A model generated the notes under the pieces. The model was not told the origin of the DNA. It did not search any database and saw only the letters and a program-made list of their open reading frames with translations. A stretch of 64,000 bases of DNA from Zizania palustris. Lineage: Eukaryota > Streptophyta > Magnoliopsida > Poales > Poaceae. The stretch covers positions 26,562,457-26,626,456 of the forward strand of contig JAAALK010000081.1 of assembly GCA_019279435.1 (NCBI GenBank), read 5' to 3'. Position 1 is the stretch's first letter; every line of letters starts with the position of its first letter. Below are positions 1 to 11,500 of this stretch, piece after piece. Both the position numbers and the translations under genes were made by a program.

Positions 1-904
1 TTCCCCTGTTTCCGCCCGCCCTTATCTCCGACAGTCGCGTCCGTCCTTGTTGTCGACTACGTCGGATATGTCGTCCCCTCCCAGACCACCAAATCACCAT
101 CGCCGCCTTCATGCAAAAGCCGGAATTCCAAGGCGAGTTCTCGAAAGAAGGAGACGACACCTACGAAGTATTGCTATTATTATTTTTTGATTTTTAAAGT
201 TATGTAGGATAGATACGATACTAGTAAAAAATAAATAAATCGTATCTTAAGTAATACACCATGTTGTCGCGATATACAAGGCAAGGATGAAAAGATATTG
301 GATGAGAGCGGGAGAGAGAGAAAATAGTAGTATAATTTTTTTATGTGGGTCTACATTAAAAATCAAGGTTGGGAGTATGATTTCTAGAGGTAATGTACAT
401 GGTAAAAAAGCACATCACCTAAACGCATCTATTATGTGAGGTATTCATGAACTATTACTACATGGACATGTAGATAAACTTATTTCTTTGAAAATGATAT
501 AATGTATAGATACTAGAGGAGACTCTTACTAACATAAAAAAAATATAAAATGAACATGCTCTATCCAATGAGCAAATACCAAACTAAAAAAGTTATATTA
601 TTTAATTTATGGAACTAATATCCATATATAAAATATATGTCTTATCTTAATTTATTTAGCACTACTCCCTTTATGTATAGAATTAGTACTAAGTAAAAAA
701 AGATTCTCTTAATATTACCCCTATTATTTCAATATTGTGGATACTATAAGAAACTATAGATTATGACTATGACTGCTCTAAGACAAAAGGAAATAGGGGG
801 AGCGTTATTATAACAACATGCATACATGCATGTCTATGTCTTTGCTAGCTATAGTTTAAGTTAGGGCTGGCAAATGATATGAAACCTAGGATATAGAAAA
901 AAAT
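1..904. other. Upstream intergenic DNA, no gene seen
   Basis: The first 165 bases are GC-rich. The rest is AT-rich with short A and T runs. I found no ORF with recognisable protein similarity, no RNA gene and no clear element ends. Confidence 0.5.
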
Positions 905-1012
905 TACTTCCTCCGTTTCATAATTTTCTCCGTTTCATAATGTAAATCTTTCTGGTCTTACCAAAATTCACACCAATGAATTTGTATACATATACAAAAC
1001 ATATATATTGAA
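905..1012. mobile_element. Stowaway-like MITE fragment
   Basis: It starts with a CTTCCTCCGTTTCATAA-type end, repeated once at once (CTCCGTTTCATAATG). This resembles grass Stowaway/mariner termini. No matching right end was found, so it is probably truncated. Confidence 0.3.
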
Positions 1013-1033
1013 AAACACGATAAGAAAGACTTA

Positions 1034-1273
1034 GGTGTCGTTTGGTTCTTTAGTATGAAAGTTTAGTCCCGTCACATCGGATGTTTGGATGCTATTTTGG
1101 AGTATCAAATATATACTATTTATAAAACTCATTAATAATCGGTGGATTATTTATGAGACAAATCTAATGAACATAATTACGTCATTATTTGACAATGTGA
1201 TGCTACAGTAAACATTTATTGGTCATGAATTAATCAGACTTAATAAATTTTAGTCCATGAAACCAACGAATAC
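1034..1273. mobile_element. Tourist/Harbinger-like MITE
   Basis: It begins GGTGTCGTTTGGTTC, contains the family string TCACATCGGATGTTTGGA, and ends near GAAACCAACGAATAC. TTA is present on both sides (1031-1033 and 1274-1276), as expected for a 3-bp TWA target duplication. The interior matches the MITE at 20018-20361, so the two are one family. It lies about 1 kb upstream of OSC-A. Confidence 0.6.
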
Positions 1274-1624
1274 TTACAATATTACAATATAAACGGAAAC
1301 AAATCACTAGACTAATTCGTTACACATTAGAGTTATTAACCTTCACCTACCTAAACCCTCCGTATACCAATTAAATTGACACCATAACATAGATCACATG
1401 TCTCACCATTCCCTTGCCATGAAAAGTTGCAATAAATTTTAAATTTTACAACATGATTTTGAGGATTATATTAGGATTTGTTAGCCAATTTATTTTGATA
1501 ATTTATATTAGGATGGTTATGAATAAAGATGTACAGGTCTTAAATAAAATTTTATTTTGTCGTTCTAGTAACAAGCCGGCAGAAGCAGTAATGAATTTTC
1601 GAATCTGAAGCAACAACAACAGCA

Positions 1625-1888
1625 GTTTATTACTTTTTGCATCAAGATTAAGAAAAAAAATTAATAGTACCACTATTGCATGCACGAAACTACATGGCTA
1701 TTAAATTTCTCATATATTCATTCTAATGCATTAAATGGTACTACTATTTCATGCATGAAACCACATGACTAGTACTATAAATAAAGTTCATTTAATACTT
1801 GAGTCTAGATAAACTACAAATAGATCTAAGATTTTGAAAAAAAAATTAAAAATATAATAGGTCTAAGATTTTTGAATGGAGAGAGTAT
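1625..1888. mobile_element. Stowaway-like MITE in OSC-A promoter (5' end deleted)
   Basis: The right end reads TGAATGGAGAGAGTA, like a Stowaway terminus. The matching left end (CTGCCTCAGTCCAAAAATG) survives only in the second copy at 31477. Copy 1 has lost about 30 bases there between two TTATTACT direct repeats. The interior carries two AGATCTAAGATTTTTGAA-type repeats. Confidence 0.45.
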
Positions 1889-2110
1889 TTAACAAGCGGG
1901 TAGAAGCAGAAGCAGCGATGAATTTAACAAAAATTTGTAAAACTACAATTATACTTTTCAATAATTTGAAAAATATCACCGTCTGTGACTTTAGTAGACA
2001 TCATCTATCAGCGACACACGATGACATATTTCAAAACCCCGAATTTAATTGGTCAAGTGACACGTACGAGACTACTTAATTTTGACAGTTGAGGTGTAAA
2101 TGCTGCGTCC

Positions 2111-2120
2111 TATATATATA
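2111..2120 (+). promoter_or_regulatory. TATA box of OSC-A
   Basis: TATATATATA is followed by GGTACGAGCTGCACC. The same TATA plus ACGAGCTGCACC context is found before the other two OSC copies (31987 and 44840). It lies about 210 bases before the ATG, leaving room for a 5' UTR with an intron. Confidence 0.6.
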
Positions 2121-2189
2121 GGTACGAGCTGCACCCTCTTATTTAGAAAAGATTTGTACGAAGGAGTTTCGGATTACAAGAGATAACCG

Positions 2190-2299
2190 GTAAGTATTTA
2201 GCTGATTAAAATCTGAAGTTTTTTTATTCTATATTGTAGCTTATCTGACAATCTAAACGAATCTGAATGGAAGAGATGCTTAACTAGCTCGCTAGCTAG
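2190..2299 (+). other. Probable 5' UTR intron of OSC-A
   Basis: A strong donor (CCG|GTAAGTATT) lies 134 bases before the ATG. A plausible acceptor is GCTAGCTAG|CTTAGCAAG. OSC-C has a matching donor (ACAT|GTAAGTATG, 44925) and acceptor (ACTAG|CTTAACAAG, 45062). The closer AG at 2239 would give a 50-nt intron, which is too short. No transcript evidence is available. Confidence 0.4.
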
Positions 2300-2323
2300 C
2301 TTAGCAAGCAGCAACCAAGCAGC

Positions 2324-2530
2324 ATGTGGAGGTTGAAGATAGCGGAGGAGTGTGGCAGCAGCGACCCGTTGCTGCGGACGAGCAACGGTTTCCTCGGGCG
2401 GGCGGTGTGGGAGTTCGACGCCGACGCCGGCACGCCGGAGGAGCTCGCCGAGGTGGAGAGGCTCCGCCGCGACTTCACCCGCCGCCGCTTCGAGAGGAAG
2501 GAGTCGCAGGACCTCCTCCTCCGGCTGCAG
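2324..2530 (+). CDS. OSC-A exon 1
   Basis: 69 codons starting MWRLKIAEE, with the family pattern G-R-x-V-W-E-F-D and ending LLLRLQ. The start is the conserved MWRLK methionine. It ends in phase 0 at CAG and the intron begins GCACGC, so this is a GC-AG intron. Reading past CAG meets a stop within four codons. Confidence 0.85.
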
Positions 2531-5500
2531 GCACGCTAGCTAGCTCTGATGCCATGCATTTTTCATCTTTTTTTTAAAAAAAAACACATTGAACACGTGG
2601 AGTTACATCCATCATATATATCGATCTGCTCACTAAAATTGAGTCGACCGTGTATGTATGTGTGCACTTCAACAAGCCGAAACATATCGTTTTGGGTTAT
2701 TTGCTTCTAGGCTGCCGTTATTTTCCAACTCATCATAAATGTCATTAAAATTTTAATATTTGTTTATATGTTATTACTATTTCAAATCCATTCTTTTATA
2801 TCATTTGAGTCCACCTACAGATTCTGAATATTTACTCATATGTCAATACTATTTCCATTTCATCATTTTATACCATTACTCTTTTATAAATATTTAGACT
2901 CAAATAACATAAAAGAGTGGATTTGAAATAGTAACAACATATGAACAAATACCGAAATTTTAATGGTATTTTTGACGAATCAGAAAATAACGGTGACACG
3001 TAAGCAATTAACAATATTGTTTTGGGTGTAAGAAGAGAAAAAAAATATTCTAACACCCCTAAGGTACGTCAGTACATGGACGTGTAGTAGCAAAAGCACT
3101 TTGTTTTCAGGAATCGAGCCTACCACCTCAAGCCTCTGCAAATCCATTTACCAAACAATTTATTTTTTGATTTTTAGTTGCATCTTCAAATAAATATTTG
3201 TGCCCTAAACTTTTAGATCTCAAACAAAAAAAACAAAGTAGAAAGTTATAAATCTCACGGAGATCTACAAAGTTGGTATAAAATTTGACCCCGTCTGGCA
3301 TCATGTCATGTAAAGTAATTACGATTTTTTAAAACATGGATAGATAATTCCATTTTTTATTGTTACAAACAACATGTTTTTTTATACATTCTTATCGTTA
3401 ATACCATCCTTAAATTTTATTAAACGAGGTATCTTGTATGTATACAGTATTCGAAATCAAGCATTCCTCAACTAGATGATTCGGCCATCGTGATTCAAGA
3501 TAACGAAGATATTACAGAAGAAACCATATTATCTTCGCTGCGAAGGGCTCTTAATCAATTCTCGGCTTTGCAAGCACACGATGGACATTGGCCCGGTGAT
3601 TACAGTGGGATCATGTTCATCATGCCACTCTTGGTACGCACGTAATATATTCAATTCTTTTCGGGCATTTAATTAATTCTTCGTTAGATGTACTAAGTGG
3701 TTTGCTGCATATTCATCTGAGGAATATTCGATGATTTGCTACTCTTAAAAAGTGATGTTGATTATTTATCATTTTGGCTCGTAGTCATAGACCTAGATGT
3801 TTCCACGCATACGTGACAACTAATCAAATAACACAATTTTTTAATGGTAAATCTTCGAATCCTCTTATTTAAAAAGGGTATTGTTTCTTAGAACCATCAA
3901 AATCAGTTTTTATTATCGGTACTAGTTTAGCTCTACCATTACATCTTACATATGCCGTCACCATTTTTACAATTTATTTGCACACTTTGTCACGTACAAA
4001 TATATATGATTTTACAAAATTGCTTAGAGATTATCCTAAGAATCTCTTTGGGCTACTCTATTCTATCAAAACCTGCTACGCTCTACGAAATTATCCTAGA
4101 AGCAGATAGCAGATATATATAGGATGGAGTTATAGCTTACAGACTATGGCCCCGTTTATTTCAACTTTGGATTATAACAATCTAACTTATATAAAAAAGT
4201 TGAGTTCCATCAGCTTACTAGATTGTTATAATATGAGCTTCAACTTATAATAAGTTATCCTATCTGTTTTAGCTTATGAAAAAAGCTGGATTATTACAAT
4301 CCAAAGCTAAAACAAATATGACCTTATTCTGATAGCTTATTATAATTTATAGTGCATATTATAACAATCCAATAAGTTAGTGGAACTCAACTTTTTTTAT
4401 AACTAAATTTTTATAATTTAAAAATAAAACAAACATGACCTATATTCGAAACGACGTACCTCTCCTAACACCTCACCTTACATCACGTGCACACTGTTTA
4501 GATTAATGTAGAAGGAGATTAGAAAGAAAAAAGAAAACGAAAGGGTACGTGTCTAACAGACGACAATATATGACATATAATTACCATTCAACTCCACTAT
4601 TAACAAGTCTAAAAACTCCAATTCGCGGAGCACCTCTTAAGATGTTTCACAAGAAAACATAGAGCAACACTATTTTTTTTGTTGGATCCGAAAACCAGAA
4701 GTTGGAAGTATTTGCGTAGAAAAGATCTTCACAGAGAGCCATTGTTAAGAAGATTTAACTATTTACCATTTAAAAAATTTCACTTGCTCAAATGTTACTT
4801 TCTTTATTACAATCATTTTGCAAATTTTTCAAACGACCGTGCATATTTGACTCTCGCGATCGTGTCCACGCTGCGCGCCCTGCCATATCATCCCTCCGCC
4901 GCCGGGGCCGCCGATCGATGCCGCTGGCCGCCCTCTCCCTGCTTGCCTCCTCCGCTCACTTTGAGTTTGCTAGCTAGCTTAGCTAGATCTTATCCTGTTA
5001 ATGGTGATCCGGCGGCGACGGGGGCATGCCATTAATCGATTGCATGGCTGAATGCTGTTGCTACTCAAGTAGCTCTCGATGGCTGCACCGCTCGGGTCGT
5101 CGGGCCGCGGGCGTTAGTTTATGGGTGGATGCATGGATGGACCTGTGTTGTACACGATCGATGATGATCACCTGTTCAGGTCGCCGATGTCTTCGCCACG
5201 CCGCACAGCGGCTGCAGCCAAGAAGCGACGACGTCGAGGGAGAAGATGAATTTTTTTAAAATTAATATTTTTTTAAAAAAAATCAAATTTGTACGGCAGT
5301 TTAAAAAAATTTAAAAACAGGTGCCGGTCGGCTAACCATAGGCCGACTGGTACTGACGTGACACCAGTCGGCTAACCAAGTGTTAATTGGCTGCCACGTG
5401 ACACCAGTAGGCCGATGGTTGACCGACCAACACTTATTTTTGAAAATTTTTTAAACCGCCGTACAAAATTGTTTTTTAAATACTATTGAAAAAAATTGGA

Positions 5501-8500
5501 GAAGATGAGAGGATGTATGGGTACATAGGTAATTTTGCATTATTTTGCCACGCGTGATGCTGACATGGTAGCAACGCAGTATTTCTGGGCTGTAAATGAC
5601 AAAAAAATATTATACCAATGTTAAGACTGGTAAAAAATTAATTGTAATAAAAAAATCAACTGAACACTTGTTTATATTGTCAAATAATTAAATTTTCGGT
5701 TGTTAGAGTATCTCCAAGAAAAACTCTATCGCGCTCACTTTCCTAAATTTTAGGGAATAAAAATAAAAATAGCTTTAGCATGTATTTTAAAAAGACTTCC
5801 AAAAATAAAATGCTGGTTGAGAAGGCAATTTGTTAACAAAATATGTTGATTGTTGATTATAGGAGTTTGAATGTTTGATTTAGAGATGCTTAGCACAAAC
5901 GTGCTTTGCTAGAGGTAGTTCATGTTTTTGTAAATTTTGAAATCAACCCATATAAATTTGAAATTTTGAATAAAAAATTCTTATGTAAAAAATGATACAA
6001 TACTTTGGTTGAGATATATATATTTTTTAAAAAATAGGCATAAACATATTATGTTCAGTTTTGATTGAAAGCCCCAAAAGGTAACCAGTTTATGTGCTAG
6101 GGATACCAGCTTATATTCTATCCAGCGGCACGCCACCACAAGAGCCCAAGCTAATAGACCAAACTAGACTATCCCAAGACAAGTTTTTAGACCAAGATTC
6201 TCATGCAGTTTACAAAACACGGAGATAAACAATCCCATCCAACTTTGCAAAGTCCTAACGCCGACTGGCATCAACATAGAACGAAGATAATGTCAAAACC
6301 GTCATTTTTCTAAAATATCAAACCGACGAAAGATCTTCAGGCACAAATGAGCAAAACATTACTTCAGCTATCTAGCCCTCTTTCTTGTCTTGCCGCCCTC
6401 ACTAGAAGATTGATTTTTGCATGGAGCAAGTCGCAGATTTTCAAGACCTCTTCCTGATGCTGAGCCGGAGACAACATCTCCCACTGAGCTATCAAACAAG
6501 TCATTTTATAGGGCAAATCAAGGACATTGTTAGACAGATGATTATTAAAAACGTAGTTATTTCACATCATCCAAATCGCCCACATCCCTGCAACCATTAC
6601 CCCAAGAATCAACTTTTTCTTAGCTTCACTGAAACTATGATCAAAAACTCCAAAGATATTTCTATAACTAGCCGGAGCTCTATCGCAACCTAATGCATCC
6701 CTAACAAAACAACACAAGAATCTTGCTAAATCACATTGGAACATAGCATGATTCACAGACTCAAGATCCCCACACAACTTATAAGATGGGTTACCCGGCC
6801 AATTCTTTTCTTTAAGGACATCCCCCACTTGGATTTCAATGGGGCAGCACATTTCCAAATATGTTTTAAAGTATCATCTCTAACACCTCTGAACGACAAC
6901 CAATTGTACAAAGATTTAGTTGAAAACCCTTTTTTATTTAGGCCCTAAACAACCTTATCCGGGGAATCAGTAATATCCACACTCTTAATCAGCGTTTTAA
7001 GCTCAAGCCACTGACCAAACTCACACTCGTTCAGAGATCTCCTACCAGTTAACATGCCAATCATTAGCCCAGACATAACTCACCAAAGCTTTGGGATTAC
7101 AACAAATCTCAAAAACCCGTGCAAATCTAATTTTCAGAGGGACCTCACCCAACCAAGTATCCTCCCAAAACATAATGCTTTCACCATTCACTAATTCAAA
7201 TAAGCAATGTTTCTGAAAAATCTTATTGAGCTTCATGATTTTAGACCAAAAATAGGACCCCTTCTCCCTTGAACGACAGAAGAGACTGCCATCAAGTATA
7301 TATTTATTTCTCAAAATCTCATAACACAACCCATTATGGTTATCTAGGAGCCCAAACAACCATTTATAAAGTAAAGACTTATTCATTGATATGGTGTCTA
7401 GGAACCCTAAGCCTCCAAAATCTTTAGGCATACATACGTTTTTTCAATTAATCATATGATATTTCTTGTTTAGCCCAAGACCATCCCAAAAGAATCTACT
7501 CCTGATTTTATCTAACTGACGATGAATAGTATCCAGCAATTGAAAAACACCCATGTTGTACGGAGGAATGCTACTGAGACATGAATTGATCATGACCATT
7601 CTGCCGCCAAACGACAAATGACCACATTTCCAAGTTGAGAGTTTCTTTTCCACCTTATGAACTATAGAGTCAAAGTCTGTCTTGGAAGGCTTGGAGTGTC
7701 TAATAGGTAAACCCAAGTAAGAGATGGAAAAAGCACCCAATTTACAATTGAAAACATCAGAAGCTCTCTAGGCTTCTGCATTAGTAACCCCAATAGCAAA
7801 AGCTTCACACTTTTGATAATTAATTTTTCAGACCAAAGAGTTCCTCAAAGCAGTACAAAGAAACTTGACACTTATAAAATTTCTCTGAGAGTATTCCATC
7901 AGTAAAATCGTATCATCTGCATATTGAAGGTGGGTCAGGACACCTTGAACCAAGTGAGGAGCCAGGCCAGAGAGAAAAGCCTTTTTCTTTGGCTTCAAGG
8001 AGCATCTCAGTTAGGGCATCACTAACCAAGTTAAACAAAAGAGGAGAAAGAGGGTCCCCTTGTCTAACTCCCATATAGGTTCTGAAGAAGCCACCCACTT
8101 CTCCATTAATATTCACAGCCACTCTACCCCCAGATATCACTCTCTCAATCCAGTCTATCCAAGTTTGAGAGAACCCCTTCCTTGAAAGCACTTCCAGCAA
8201 AAACCTCCAATGACTCTGTCATAAGCCTTCTCAAAATCAAGTTTAAGTACTAGCCCCCTATATTTCTGAGTCTTAACTTCATGTAAAATTTCATTGCAAA
8301 GAAACCACCCCTCCAAAATATTTCTTCCTAGGATGAAAGCGGCCTGACAGGGGTCAATTATTTTATCAGTCACCTTAATCAGTCTCATAGTAAGCACTCT
8401 AGTGATAATTTTAAAACACACATTAAACAAGCAAATTGGCCTATACTGTTTTATAGAGCAGGCATCTTTTATTTTGGGGATCAGCACAATCACCCCATAG

Positions 8501-11500
8501 TTTATCCTCCCAATATCCAGGTTATTATAAAAGAACCCATCAAGCATCTCTTTGAATTGCTTCCTGAAATAAGCCCAAAAAGTTTTAAAAACTGGACTGG
8601 AAACCCATATAAGCCAGGAGCTGAGTTCACTTTCATACCCCTGAAGGCAGAATCTAACTCATCCCAGGAGAAAGGTTTACTCAGTTTCAAGTTATCAACC
8701 TCGTCAACTCTTCTCCTATTATCCCAAAAGTTATCAACAAGGTGAAAATTATTCATGTCTTCAGCCCCAAAGAGTTTATTGTAGTAATAGTAAATGTGGT
8801 TTTTGAGCTCTTCCTCCCCTTGAATCTCAACCCCATCCTCCTCTAAAACTAAAATATATGCTTTCTTTTTCGTACAACACGCTATTTTGTGAAAGAAGCT
8901 TGTATTAGCATCACCCAAAAGTAGCCATTGTTGACCACTTCTCCTTTACCAAAATTTAGCTTCTTTTTGATACAAATCAGAAGTTTTGTGGTCAAGTAGA
9001 TATCTTTCTTCTCATTCTGAATCAGATAAGTCACTTATCTCTGCTTTTCCATCTAGCTCTTTAATTATGTTGAGAAGCTTGTCTCTCTCTCTCTCTAAGG
9101 TGTTCTCTTTTCTAGAATTTAAACACCAACCAGTAAATCTTCTCATCAAAATATTACCTTGTCTTTTCCAAAAATCCAGGATTCACTCGTTCCCCCTTCT
9201 TAGCCAATTATCTTGAACACAATATCTGAACCCAACATTTTGCATCCATGAGTTTTCAAACTTGAACTTTTGAAGGTGTTGAGAGTCTTTTTTATCCAAA
9301 TCCACCACTAGGGGACAATGGTCAGAACCCATCATATTCAAAGCACAATAGCTAAAGGAAACATCCCATCCCAAGAATTAGAAATCAACACTATGTCAAG
9401 AACCTCTCTGGTTGGTTTGATTTGCCTATTAGACCAAGTAAATTTACAACCCAATCTAGTAACCTCTTGCAACTCAAAATCATTAACATAATCATTAAAA
9501 GCTCTGATCATATTAAAATCCCCACCAAACATACAAGGAAGCTGCTAATTATTTAGTTTGGTAGAGATTTCCCGAATGAATCTAGCTTTAGCCTCAACAG
9601 CAATAGGACCATAAATGTTAATTATTTCACCACAACATTTAGAAATTTTAAAGTCCAGACTAATGCTAATAAAAAATTCACCCTGGTCCACGACAATCAC
9701 TTTAACCAGATCAAGATTAACACCCATCAACAAATCCCCTATAATGACTAACAACTGGTTTAGTTAGCAAGAAAAAATCTTTCCCCATGCAAAAATCATC
9801 CAATTCTTGGGTAGAAAAGCTCTCCCTTAAGGTTTCTTGCAAACAGATGAAATCAAATCTATTTCTTATCCATCAAATCTACCAGAAGTTTCTTCCTACC
9901 ACAGTTTCCCAACCCACAAATATTCCAAAAAAGAACTTTCATGATAATAACAAATTGCCCCACCCCCTATATCAGGACCAAGTTGCTGATCAACTACAAC
10001 ACTCGTTTGCAATTCAGATAGATGCACATTAGAAGTTAGACTAGCAGGTTTATCATGATCAGATTTTTTTAGCCATATAGACCAATGCCTGGGCTAATTA
10101 CTTAGCCTTTATCAGATTGATGTGTTGATCTACTTCACTATTAGAACCACCTAAGTTTATCTCAGATTCATAAGCGACCGAAACAAGATGGTCAGATGCA
10201 ACAGATTGAAGAACTGTATAACGCGACGTACCTGACACACCATCTTTGAAGCCTGCCCTAATCCGCGCCTTCACCTAGATCGGGACCCCATCTCGTTTAA
10301 TTCTCGAGCTTCGACGAACGGCCACAGGAGAATCTTCTTCTTCCCCTTATCCTTCCGCGACGCCCTAACATTTTTTTGCACTCCTTCCACATTGTTATAT
10401 AAGGGAACTTCCATGTATATAGCAGTAGGTTCCCCCCTTTCTGAGAGAAAGCGACTGTTATAGCTTGAACAGTCAGGATAATCACCTGATTCCAGTTTTG
10501 TAGCTTAGATGAATCGATAAGTGCCCCCACAGATTGATTGCACACTGCTCCCACCAACATCTCACTTCCCAGTTTCCTACTGGCATTACCAGACGAATTT
10601 TCCTCCCAATCCAGTACTGTTTTCTAGCAACAAGTAATCAGACAAGCATCAACGATCACTAAATATTTGTCTCCTGTCTCATCAACTGAGCACATTTTAT
10701 TATCCTCTATTGGCTGAACATAACCCTCCTCAGATTCAGCAATTTGCCCCCAATCATCTTGAGCTTTATGTTCGGTCTGAGTCACATCATCTTTTTTGCT
10801 CTAAGATGAGTTCGAGGACCCAAGAAGTTCTTTGTTAACTTTATCTTTTCCTCTATTAGCATCCTCCATCTCATTCTTGTCACCTCGAATTTTAAACTCA
10901 TCCGGCTTTGGCCTATCAAAACGAACACCACCCAACTCAGACACCTATTTAATCTTGTATCCAGTAGTATTTATGAAGACTTCTGAATAACCCTCAATCT
11001 TCCAAGGATCACGACATTGAATCTTCACTCTAACTTGTCCAGATCCATTCATACTGCCATCATTAATTTCTACAAGGTTTCCAACCAATCTAGCAATAGA
11101 GTTAACATGTTGAGCCTCTCTAGCTAACAGTGGGATCTCAAACGCTTTAACCCAAACCATTTGTAGTTCTGAAATAGCATTGATAGCACGATCATAAACC
11201 CTAATATTTGCTCTGATTCTGAACTTCTGAAACTCAAAGCACTTTAATCTCGCTAACTCTCATCGAGCTTCTTTAGACGAAAATTCAATCAAATATTGGT
11301 CCCTATCAATCTGGAGGACACTCCACTCCTAGCTAATCGCATATAGATGTTTTAACTCAATCAGGATCTTCGATTCAGAATAGATTCCCTCTTCTACAGT
11401 CAAAATACCAGTAACCGCAGACTTCATGGACTGGGGATCCAGAACCATAATCACTAGATGATGAAATGCTTGATTCGGCAACCCAAAGCCACAAAGCTCT

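Noticed and set aside
2190..2239. 5' UTR intron with the nearer AG as acceptor
   Set aside because: 50 nt is too short for a plant intron. A later acceptor is shared with OSC-C.
6421..9216. Plus-strand ORFs inside the LINE
   Set aside because: Shadows of the minus-strand ORF2 remains.
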